Part shown: positions 1 through 7,097 of the stretch, piece after piece
Position numbering within the stretch: position 1 is the first letter of the stretch
Layout of the letters: every line of letters begins with the position of its first letter
NCBI GenBank assembly: GCA_003660905.1
Contig: QMVB01000028.1
Span: forward strand, 1 to 9,884
Source: Candidatus Nanohalarchaeota archaeon
GTDB lineage: Archaea > EX4484-52
DNA: 9,884 bases
Direction of reading: 5' to 3'
Program-made: the position numbers and the translations under genes
The notes under the pieces: generated by a model
Databases searched by the model: none
Told to the model about the DNA's origin: nothing
What the model saw: the letters and a program-made list of their open reading frames with translations, nothing else

Positions 1-1
1 A

Positions 2-1342
2 GATAATAAAGGCATAATCAAAGTCATAATGACTGGCTCTGCTTCTGATCCTCTTGACTGGCAAAAACATGTCAGAACAAAGCGAAGGAGAAGAGAGCTG
101 GCAGATAGATTTAAAAATCCAAATGACCAGTTTAAAATCGCCATTGTAAGGGATATGTGGCTTACGGGTTTTGATGCCCCGAGTTTGCATACCATGTATT
201 TGGATAAGCCCATAAGAGGACATGGATTAATGCAGACAATAGCAAGAGTAAACCGGGTTTTCAAAGATAAGCCCGGGGGGCTTATTGTAGATTATCTTGG
301 CGTTGCAGACGAACTCAAAAAGGCATTGTCCATTTATACTCAAAGTGGAGGGAAAGGAAAACCTGCTTTTGATCAGGAAGATGCTGTTGAGATAATGCTG
401 GAAAAATATGAAATTGTTTCTGATTTATTCTATAAATTTGACTATAAAAAATTCTTTGCAGGAACTGCAAAAGAAAAGATGGCTGTAATCCCGGCAGCCA
501 TTGAGCATATATTAAAGCAGAGGGATGGAAAGCAAAGATGCTTAAAATATGTAACAGAGCTTTCAAAAGCATTTGCTCTGGCTGTGCCTCATGAAGAATC
601 AATAAAGATAAGAGATGATGTCGGCTTTTTTCAGGCAGTAAGGTCAGCGCTTGCAAAAGCAACAACAGAGCGAGGGAAAACAGAAGATGAACTCAATTCT
701 GCAATAAAGCAGATTGTTTCAAAAGCAATAAGCTCTGATAAAGTCATTGATATATTCAAAGCGGCAGGATTAAAAAAGCCAGACATATCAATTCTTTCTG
801 ATGAATTTCTCGCAGAAATTAAAGGAATGGAATATAAAAATTTAGCTTTAGAAACTCTAAAGAAATTACTGAATGATGAAATTAGAATAAGAGCCCAAAG
901 GAATATTGTTGAAGCAAAATCATTTTCAAAAATGCTGGAAGAAACTATTAAGCGATACCAAAACCGAAGCATTGAAGCGGCTCAGGTAATAACTGAATTG
1001 ATTAAGCTGGCAAAAGAAATAAGAGAATCACAAAAGAGAGGCGAAAAATTAAACCTTACTGAGGATGAAATTGCTTTTTATGATGCTCTTGCAGATAATG
1101 GAAGCGCGAAAGAAGTTTTGGGGGATAAGACATTAAAGAAAATAGCAAGAGAATTAACTGAAAAAATTAAGCAGAATACATCAATTGACTGGACATTAAG
1201 GGAAAGTGTCAGGGCAAAATTAAAAGTCATTGTTAAACGATTGTTGAGAAAATATGGTTATCCTTCGGACAAGCAGGCAAGAGCAACAGAACTTGTTTTA
1301 AAGCAGGCAGAATTGGTTTCCATAAATTGGGTTGAGTCTTGA
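2..1342 (+). CDS. hsdR: Type I restriction enzyme R subunit, C-terminal part (5' end outside window)
   Basis: This is the C-terminal part of HsdR, the ATP-dependent translocase and nuclease subunit of a type I restriction-modification complex that pumps and cuts unmodified foreign DNA. The frame is open from the first bases, and the codons before the ATG at 29 continue the protein sensibly (GIIKVIM), so that ATG is internal and the gene begins upstream. Visible are the end of the second RecA-like helicase domain, with motif V (TGFDAP, bases 164-181) and motif VI (QTIARVNR, bases 233-256), followed by about 360 mostly helical residues typical of the HsdR C-terminal domain, ending near LRKYGYPSDKQ. 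The nuclease domain and Walker motifs would lie outside the window, as would hsdM and hsdS. No frameshift is seen. It converges with radC, with 8 bases between the stop codons. Family assignment is firm; whether the system is complete cannot be judged. Confidence 0.92.
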   Translation, partial: DNKGIIKVIMTGSASDPLDWQKHVRTKRRRRELADRFKNPNDQFKIAIVRDMWLTGFDAPSLHTMYLDKPIRGHGLMQTIARVNRVFKDKPGGLIVDYLGVADELKKALSIYTQSGGKGKPAFDQEDAVEIMLEKYEIVSDLFYKFDYKKFFAGTAKEKMAVIPAAIEHILKQRDGKQRCLKYVTELSKAFALAVPHEESIKIRDDVGFFQAVRSALAKATTERGKTEDELNSAIKQIVSKAISSDKVIDIFKAAGLKKPDISILSDEFLAEIKGMEYKNLALETLKKLLNDEIRIRAQRNIVEAKSFSKMLEETIKRYQNRSIEAAQVITELIKLAKEIRESQKRGEKLNLTEDEIAFYDALADNGSAKEVLGDKTLKKIARELTEKIKQNTSIDWTLRESVRAKLKVIVKRLLRKYGYPSDKQARATELVLKQAELVSINWVES

Positions 1343-1350
1343 TAATCTCA

Positions 1351-2025
1351 TCAGGATAATAAGTCTCCACTTTCCTTAAAACTAAAATATTCATTTGCCC
1401 CAACAATAACATGATCCAAAACCCTGATATCCAACAACTCCCCTGCTTCCATTAATTTTCGGGTTATCTTCCTATCTTCTTCCGACGGCGTCGGATCACC
1501 GGACGGGTGATTGTGCGCTAAAATAATAGAATTTGCGCTTTCTTTTATTGCAGACTTGAAAACCTCTCTCGGGTGAATTATAGAGGCATTGAGAATCCCA
1601 ACAGAAATAGTTTCATTTTTGATTATCTTGTTTTTTGAGTTAAGATGCAAAATCACAAAATGCTCTTTGTCAAGATCCGTCAATTTTGGGCAGAGATATT
1701 CATAAACATCTTTGGCAGAATTTACAGGCATGCTTTCTTTTTTTGAGATGTTCTGCCTTTTATTAAATTCAAAGGATGCCTTGATTTTCATTGCCTTTGC
1801 AGGACCGATTCCATTTATTTCCTGAAGTTCTTTTAAGGATAAAACAGATAATTTGTCAATGCCGTATTTTGAAATCAGCCTGTTGCTCATATCAATGACA
1901 TTTTCTTTTTTTGTTCCTGTCTGTAGAATAATAGCGAGCAAATTAGCATCGCTTAGGGCAGAAGCTCCGTATTTTTGAAATCTTTCTCTTGGTCTGTTTT
2001 CTATAGAGATGTCTTTTATTCGCAT
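1351..2025 (-). CDS. radC: RadC family JAB/MPN-domain protein
   Basis: A 224-residue RadC (UPF0758) protein of normal family length. The N-terminal half carries the family opening (RPRERFQKYGASALSDANLLAIIL, given here in part: residues 11-34) and a helix-hairpin-helix segment (NGIGPAKAMKIKA, residues 71-83). The C-terminal half is a JAB1/MPN metalloprotease-like domain with the JAMM pattern HNHPSGDPTPSEED: H171, H173, S181 and D184, with E121 as the likely upstream acidic residue. All predicted metal ligands are intact. The family was once linked to recombinational repair, but its function is unsettled; members are often found in mobile or defence-rich regions. The ATG lies one base after the pyrC stop on the same strand, so the two are probably cotranscribed and translationally coupled; no strong ribosome binding site is seen before it. 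RadC is mainly bacterial, so in this archaeal setting horizontal acquisition is plausible but not shown. Confidence 0.93.
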   Translation of the reverse strand: MRIKDISIENRPRERFQKYGASALSDANLLAIILQTGTKKENVIDMSNRLISKYGIDKLSVLSLKELQEINGIGPAKAMKIKASFEFNKRQNISKKESMPVNSAKDVYEYLCPKLTDLDKEHFVILHLNSKNKIIKNETISVGILNASIIHPREVFKSAIKESANSIILAHNHPSGDPTPSEEDRKITRKLMEAGELLDIRVLDHVIVGANEYFSFKESGDLLS

Positions 2026-2026
2026 A

Positions 2027-3244
2027 TTACTTCTTGTTTTCTGCCAAAATCGTATTCACAACATTACCTTCAAACTCAATGCCTTCAAAGCAACTCCATC
2101 CGCATTTGCTTTTTACATTCTCTTTAGAAAATGTAAATTTTTTGTTTGGGTCAATGATGGTAAAAGCTCCGGCATATCCTTCTGCAATTTTGCCGAACTT
2201 CAAATCATTGTATTGATTCACAAACAAGCCTCCGCTATAAGAGCATATCCTTGAAATTGTCGCAGGAGATACTTCCTTTTCCTTAATCAGCCAGAGAGCA
2301 AATGCGCTGTATGCATCTATGTGAGAGACTCCGCTCATGCCGTTTTGCTTTTCTTCGAGTGTGTGAGGAGCATGGTCTGTTGCGATAAAATCAACATATC
2401 CCTCTTTGATTGATTCAATCAAAAAATCACAATCCTCTTTTTTTCTTATCGGAGGATTCATTTGGAGGAATTTCCTGTTGCTTTCATTTAAGTCATCTTC
2501 ACTAAAAAACAGATGATGCGGCGTTGCTTCGCACAGGACATTTACTCCTCTTTTCTTTGCATCAATTATCCGTTCCATGCCTTTTTTTGTCGAGACATGA
2601 CATATCTTTCCCGATAAATTATATTTTTCAATCAATTCCAGAGCAAATTCAATTGCCTTTATTTCTGCCTCCGGCGGTCTTTTTTCCCCGTGCGTGGGCT
2701 GGTCTTTGTTCTGCTCTAAAATAACCGGGTCTTCACAATGAAAACTGATGTTTTTGCCTGCATATCTTGAAATCACTTTTTCCAGCTCCTCATTTGTGCT
2801 AAAAAATAAATCTCCTACAGATGGACCCATAAATACTTTGTAGGGAACAGTTAAATCAATCGGGCTTGTATCTGGTCCAATTCCCGCATAAAGAGTTACA
2901 GGGATTTTTGCCTTTTTTGTGAGTTCTTTTTTTGTTAAATAGGACTCTTTGGTAATGGGTGCTGTAGGGTTGTTTGGCATGTCGCAAATATAGACTACTC
3001 CTCCATTTATTGCCGCTTCCGATGCTGTCCTGTAATCCTCCTTGTAATTCTGCTTTCTGCTTTCATCTTCCCTGCAATGCACATGCACATCAATAAAGCC
3101 AGGAAAAATCAGGATGTCGTCGTTGTATTTTAAGTTAGGTTCACCCAAGTCATAACCAATCTTTTCTATAATGCCCTGCTCATTTAGTTTTACCTGCCCG
3201 AAAAAGCTGTTATCGTAATTTACAAAGTGTCCTTCTATTATCAT
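2027..3244 (-). CDS. pyrC: Dihydroorotase (pyrimidine biosynthesis)
   Basis: A cytosolic zinc amidohydrolase that interconverts N-carbamoyl-aspartate and dihydroorotate, the third step of de novo UMP synthesis. At 405 residues it fits the type I dihydroorotases. The metal site is complete: H54 and H56 in PGFIDVHVHCRE, K136 (YKVFMG, the lysine expected to be carboxylated), H169 (FHCED), H216 (CHVST) and D290 (ATDHAPH). Likely substrate contacts are R58 and N92 (DMPNN). The pattern PGxxDxHxHxRE and ATDHAPH separates it from hydantoinases and allantoinases reasonably well, though related cyclic amidohydrolases cannot be fully excluded. The start is supported by a TATA-like element about 33 bases upstream, implying an almost leaderless transcript. 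It is the first gene of a probable two-gene unit with radC, and no other pyrimidine gene is adjacent. Confidence 0.94.
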   Translation of the reverse strand: MIIEGHFVNYDNSFFGQVKLNEQGIIEKIGYDLGEPNLKYNDDILIFPGFIDVHVHCREDESRKQNYKEDYRTASEAAINGGVVYICDMPNNPTAPITKESYLTKKELTKKAKIPVTLYAGIGPDTSPIDLTVPYKVFMGPSVGDLFFSTNEELEKVISRYAGKNISFHCEDPVILEQNKDQPTHGEKRPPEAEIKAIEFALELIEKYNLSGKICHVSTKKGMERIIDAKKRGVNVLCEATPHHLFFSEDDLNESNRKFLQMNPPIRKKEDCDFLIESIKEGYVDFIATDHAPHTLEEKQNGMSGVSHIDAYSAFALWLIKEKEVSPATISRICSYSGGLFVNQYNDLKFGKIAEGYAGAFTIIDPNKKFTFSKENVKSKCGWSCFEGIEFEGNVVNTILAENKK

Positions 3245-3308
3245 AATCTCTTCTACTTAAAAAATATATTATATATAAATATATAAGCATTAAAATTAAA
3301 ATACATGT
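3245..3308. promoter_or_regulatory. Shared divergent promoter region of pyrC and treT
   Basis: The 64-base spacer between the two divergent start codons is almost entirely A and T. Its core, 3269-3286, is TTATATAT-AA-ATATATAA: two perfect 8-base palindromic arms around a central AA. The centre lies about 31 bases from the treT ATG and about 33 bases from the pyrC ATG. With the usual archaeal spacing of about 26 bases from TATA box to transcription start, both transcripts would begin only some 5-7 bases before their start codons. A single TBP site or two overlapping sites could therefore serve both directions. No clear BRE distinguishes the directions, and no Shine-Dalgarno sequence precedes either gene. 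Confidence 0.6.
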
Positions 3309-4514
3309 ATGAGAAGATTAAAAGATTATGAAAAAGTTGTCGGAAAAGAAACAATAGAGGAAATACGCTCAAAAGCAAAAAAGTTCTCGGGAAAGCACAT
3401 TGTCTGCATAAATTCCACCTATGACGGGGGAGGCGTTGCAGAAATCCTGAACAGTTTTGTGTCTCTATTTAATGAAGTAGGCATTGATTTTGGATGGAGA
3501 ATCCTGCACGGGAGCCCGGATTTTTTCATGATTACAAAAAAATTCCACAATGCATTGCAGGGGGATAAAATACACCTGTCTAAGCGGAAGAAAGAAATGT
3601 ATTATGCAATGAACAGGAGATTTTCAGAGTTCACTCATATAAAGCACGACCTTGTGATTGTGCATGACCCGCAGCCTCTTGCGTTGATTGATTTTTATAA
3701 AAAAAAACAGCCGTGGATTTTCAGGTGCCATATAGATATATCCAATCCGAATACTGTACTGTGGAACTATCTCAAGACATTCATAAACAAATACGACCGT
3801 TTTGTCATCTCAAAAGAAGAATACAAAAAGGAATTAAGCATTCCGCAAAGCATTATCGCTCCGACAATAGATCCTCTTGCCAGGAAAAACATGCATGTAT
3901 CTCAAAAGACAGCAGAAAAATTCCTCGTGAAATTCGGCATAAGCACAGACAAGCCGATAATCTCCCAGATTTCAAGGTTCGACAAGTGGAAAGACCCCAT
4001 TGGCGTTTTGAAGGTATTTGAGCAGGTAAGAAAAAAAGTAAACTGCCGGCTGGTTCTGCTCGGCTCGCTTGCATCAGATGATCCTGAAGGGCTGACAATA
4101 TTCAAAAAGGTAGAAAAAAGAGTGGAAAAGAGCAAACACAAAAATGACATAAAAATAATCCTGGTCAACAATAATTTTCTGGTAAATTGCCTCCAGAGAG
4201 AATCTGCTGTTGTTATTCAAAAATCATTAAGAGAAGGATTCGGGCTGGTTGTTGCCGAAGCACTCTACAAAAAAACGCCTGTTGTGGCATCAAGAGTAGG
4301 AGGAATACCTCTGCAGATAATTGACGGCAAAACAGGATTTTTGCATGAACCTAATGACATCAAGGGATTTAGCAACAGCATAATAAAGCTTCTCGGAGAT
4401 GAAAAGTTGAGAGATGAAATGGGGAAAGCCGGGAAAGAACACATAACAAAAAACTTTTTGATTACCCGGCTTATGCTTGACTGGCTTGATTTATTTGAAA
4501 TGTATTTTAAGTAG
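3309..4514 (+). CDS. treT: Trehalose synthase, TreT type (GT4 glycosyltransferase)
   Basis: A 401-residue GT-B fold retaining glycosyltransferase that resembles TreT of Thermococcus/Pyrococcus, which joins a nucleotide-activated glucose (ADP- or UDP-glucose) to free glucose to give trehalose, a compatible solute. Family marks run through the whole length: NSTYDGGGVAEIL (residues 35-47), the KKFHNALQG segment, VIVHDPQPLALIDFY, FRCHIDISNP, IDPLARKN, the nucleotide-sugar phosphate-binding SRFDKWKDP (R223, K228) and the GT4 EX7E motif REGFGLVVAEAL (E309 and E317). No signal peptide or membrane segment is seen, so it is cytosolic. The start is supported by the TATA-like box about 30 bases upstream. 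It stands alone, without other trehalose genes such as a maltose/trehalose transporter. Specificity for trehalose is inferred from resemblance; another GT4 disaccharide synthase is the main alternative. Confidence 0.87.
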   Translation: MRRLKDYEKVVGKETIEEIRSKAKKFSGKHIVCINSTYDGGGVAEILNSFVSLFNEVGIDFGWRILHGSPDFFMITKKFHNALQGDKIHLSKRKKEMYYAMNRRFSEFTHIKHDLVIVHDPQPLALIDFYKKKQPWIFRCHIDISNPNTVLWNYLKTFINKYDRFVISKEEYKKELSIPQSIIAPTIDPLARKNMHVSQKTAEKFLVKFGISTDKPIISQISRFDKWKDPIGVLKVFEQVRKKVNCRLVLLGSLASDDPEGLTIFKKVEKRVEKSKHKNDIKIILVNNNFLVNCLQRESAVVIQKSLREGFGLVVAEALYKKTPVVASRVGGIPLQIIDGKTGFLHEPNDIKGFSNSIIKLLGDEKLRDEMGKAGKEHITKNFLITRLMLDWLDLFEMYFK

Positions 4515-4545
4515 AGACAATTATTTCTTATTGATTTTAGAAGGA
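4515..4545 (+). terminator. Weak T-rich termination region after treT
   Basis: Immediately after the treT stop the non-template strand is T-rich (ATTATTTCTTATTGATTTTAG) with no strong hairpin. Archaeal termination usually needs only U-tracts, so this could end treT transcription, but the runs are no longer than four T and some read-through into alaS is possible. Confidence 0.25.
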
Positions 4546-4582
4546 ATAGTAAAAAATGCATATTAATATCACCATAAAAATA

Positions 4583-4596
4583 ACAAAATTTAAATA
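4583..4596 (+). promoter_or_regulatory. Probable alaS promoter (BRE plus TATA box)
   Basis: TTTAAATA at 4589-4596, preceded by A-rich ACAAAA that could act as BRE, is centred about 32 bases before the alaS ATG. The predicted transcription start is near 4619, only about six bases before the start codon. This gives alaS a promoter of its own, separate from treT, and supports the chosen start. The assignment is from pattern and spacing only. Confidence 0.5.
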
Positions 4597-4624
4597 AGTT
4601 AATGAGCTAGTATTTTGTAGAACT

Positions 4625-7036
4625 ATGGCAAATTCAACTGAAAAAGAGATAAAAAACCAATTCAAAAAAGAAGCGCAAAAAAATCCATCAAAGCACTATC
4701 CAATCGCTGTTTTGAAAAGGAAAGGGTTTATAAGAAAGCAATGCATAGTATGCAAAACATATTTCTGGACTGCTAATGCAGAGGATAATGTCTGCGGCGA
4801 TGCAGAATGCCGCGGAAAATACAGCTTCATAAACGAAAAAACAATTAAGCCAATTGAGTATCTGGATGTGTGGAAAAAGTTTTCTGCTTTTTTTAAAAAG
4901 AAAAATTACACGCCAATAGGATCTTATCCTGTTGTTGCAAGATGGAGGGATGATATGGACTTTACTATTGCATCCATTGCTGATTTTCAGCCATATGTCG
5001 TTGCAGGGGAAATTGAGCCTCCTGTAAATCCTCTTGTAATTCCGCAATTCTGCATGAGATTTTCAGATATTGACAATGTAGGGATTACCGGGCGGCACTA
5101 TACTGGATTTACAATGATAGGACAGCATGCTTTTGAAAAAGAAAAAAACTATAGGCAAGAGGATTATTTCTGCGACCTTTTTGACTGGTTTATTGACATT
5201 GGATTCAAAAAGGAAGATTTAATAATACATGAGGACAGCTGGGTGGGAGGAGGAAATATGGGTCCTTCTGTTGAATTTTTCTCAGGCGGACTTGAACTTG
5301 CAAACCAGGTCTATATGAAATATGACATATCTTCAGGAACACCAAGAAAACTGGACATAAATGTGCTTGATATGGGTCTGGGGCAGGAAAGAATCGCATG
5401 GTATGGAAACAATCAAAATGCAAGCTATGAAGCAGTATTTGAAAAAGCAATCAGGCATCTAAAATCCAAAGGCCTGTTTGACAAGACAAAAGAAGAAAAA
5501 GACATTATTTCCTCTTTTCTGCCATACAGCGGCATATTTGATTTTGATGAAAACCAAAACTCTCCTCTCCTGTGGGGAAAAATCGCCGGCAAAATAGGAG
5601 TTGATAAAACAATGCTGAAAGACACTGTTTTGAAAAGCTCTGCGCTCTATTCTATTTTAGACCATAGCAGAACAATATTAATGGCTTTGTCTGACGGAGC
5701 CCTGTTTTCAAATACAGGAGGCGGCTATAATTTAAGAGTGCTCTTCAGGCGCGCCCAAACCCTAACTGAAAAATACAGATACGATATTGATTTTCTCTCC
5801 ATTATGGAAAATCACAGGGCATATTTAAAGCAGCAATACCCTGTGTTGAAGCAGACCTCAGATGAAATTGAGGAAATAATAAAAAACGAGCAGGAAAAGT
5901 ACAAAGTCCAGAAAAGCAAAACAAGGGAAATCATTTCCCAGCTGAAAAAAAAATACAGGGACAGGGAAATTGAAGAAAATGAATTGCTTGTCCTTTACCA
6001 GTCAAAAGGGATAGACCTTGGCGAGCTGGAAAAAAACAAGTTGATAAAATCAGTTCCGCAGGATTTTTACAGCAATATATCTCATATTCATGAGGCGGAA
6101 AAAAGCAAAAAACCGGCTTTTGATTTTGCTGATCTGACAAAAAACATCTCTCCGACAGTCAAAACATACGAATTTGACTGGACAAGCACAGAGGCAGTAT
6201 GCAAAGTCCTGAAGTCAAAAGACAATCTTCTCATTTGCGACAAAACATGCTTTTATGCAACTTCCGGCGGACAGGAAAAGGATAAAGGGGCTCTCTGTGA
6301 TGAAAAGAAAAACAAGATTGCAAACATTGTTGATGTGATAAATGCCCGGGGCGTAACTGTTCATAAACTAGACAAAAAACTAAATCTAAAACCAAACCAA
6401 AAAGTTTACCTAAAGGCAGATAAGAGCAGAAGAACTGCCATTGCATTCAACCACACTTCGACACATATAATAAATGCCGCGGCAAGAGCAATCCTGGGAA
6501 ACCATATCTGGCAGTGTGGTGCTTACAAGGATAATGTCAAGGCAAGGCTTGATATTACGCACTACATGCTGCTGACAAAAGAGCAACTGCAAAAAATAGA
6601 GGATTTTGCAAATCAGATAATTGAAGAAGACATTCCTGTAAAGATATATTCAATGATGCGAAACGCAGCAGAAAAAAAATACGGCTTTAGGATTTACCAG
6701 GGGGGCGCAGTCCCCCAAAAAAAGCTGAGAATTATAAAAATAGGCAATATTGACGTAGAAGCATGTGGAGGAACGCATGTTGACAGAACAGGAAGGCTGA
6801 AGCTGATAAAGATAATTGAGCAAAAAAAGATTCAGGACGGAGTTGTAAGACTTATTTTTACTTCCGGCAATTCCGCGCTGAATTACCTACGCCAACAGGA
6901 AGATATATTGACTGAATGCTGTGGCATTCTTAATGTCGAAAAAGAGCATCTGCCAAGAACAGTAAAAAGATTCTTCGAGGAATGGAAAAAGCAAAGGAAA
7001 GATATAAAGAAAATGAAGAAGCATATAGGAAAATAG
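4625..7036 (+). CDS. alaS: Alanyl-tRNA synthetase, archaeal type, lacking the C-Ala domain
   Basis: A class II synthetase that charges tRNA-Ala with alanine and hydrolyses mischarged Ser- and Gly-tRNA-Ala. The archaeal form is shown by the N-terminal extension with four cysteines (C40, C43, C57, C62), followed by the class II catalytic core: RFSDIDNVGITGRHYTGF from R145 (motif 2 region) and motif 3 GLGQER (251-256). The editing domain is intact, with zinc ligands H610 and H614 (HTSTH) and C714 and H718 (CGGTH). The protein stops at residue 803, shortly after the editing domain, in a lysine-rich helical stretch (WKKQRKDIKKMKKHIGK). Archaeal family members usually have about 900 residues, so the globular C-Ala domain is absent. 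The +2 frame continues only about 17 codons past the stop with no C-Ala-like sequence, and the next gene is on the other strand, so a simple frameshift does not explain it. It converges with rpo7. Confidence 0.96.
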   Translation: MANSTEKEIKNQFKKEAQKNPSKHYPIAVLKRKGFIRKQCIVCKTYFWTANAEDNVCGDAECRGKYSFINEKTIKPIEYLDVWKKFSAFFKKKNYTPIGSYPVVARWRDDMDFTIASIADFQPYVVAGEIEPPVNPLVIPQFCMRFSDIDNVGITGRHYTGFTMIGQHAFEKEKNYRQEDYFCDLFDWFIDIGFKKEDLIIHEDSWVGGGNMGPSVEFFSGGLELANQVYMKYDISSGTPRKLDINVLDMGLGQERIAWYGNNQNASYEAVFEKAIRHLKSKGLFDKTKEEKDIISSFLPYSGIFDFDENQNSPLLWGKIAGKIGVDKTMLKDTVLKSSALYSILDHSRTILMALSDGALFSNTGGGYNLRVLFRRAQTLTEKYRYDIDFLSIMENHRAYLKQQYPVLKQTSDEIEEIIKNEQEKYKVQKSKTREIISQLKKKYRDREIEENELLVLYQSKGIDLGELEKNKLIKSVPQDFYSNISHIHEAEKSKKPAFDFADLTKNISPTVKTYEFDWTSTEAVCKVLKSKDNLLICDKTCFYATSGGQEKDKGALCDEKKNKIANIVDVINARGVTVHKLDKKLNLKPNQKVYLKADKSRRTAIAFNHTSTHIINAAARAILGNHIWQCGAYKDNVKARLDITHYMLLTKEQLQKIEDFANQIIEEDIPVKIYSMMRNAAEKKYGFRIYQGGAVPQKKLRIIKIGNIDVEACGGTHVDRTGRLKLIKIIEQKKIQDGVVRLIFTSGNSALNYLRQQEDILTECCGILNVEKEHLPRTVKRFFEEWKKQRKDIKKMKKHIGK

Positions 7037-7097
7037 AGCAAGCTTCTTTATATTGTAAAATCATGAATATTAATGCAATATAACAGGAGGCTGAAAA

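Noticed and set aside
1..1342. Start of hsdR at the ATG at base 29
   Set aside because: The frame is open from the window edge and the codons before this ATG continue the helicase domain; the essential N-terminal domains are missing, so the true start lies upstream.
2009..2724. Plus-strand open frames opposite pyrC
   Set aside because: They lie antisense to a dihydroorotase with a complete set of catalytic residues, and their translations show no recognisable motif.
6671..6723. A8 run followed by a GGGGG/CCCCC hairpin and an A7 run within alaS, resembling a frameshift signal
   Set aside because: The reading frame continues without interruption through the conserved YQGGAVP and CGGTH segments, and no alternative frame of any length begins there. 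The bases are explained by conserved glycine, valine, proline and lysine codons.
7063..7096. AGGAGG (7085-7090) between alaS and rpo7, looking like a Shine-Dalgarno site
   Set aside because: No ATG, GTG or TTG start at suitable distance leads to an open frame on the plus strand, and an upstream ATG at 7063 gives only six codons. Other genes here do not use SD sites.
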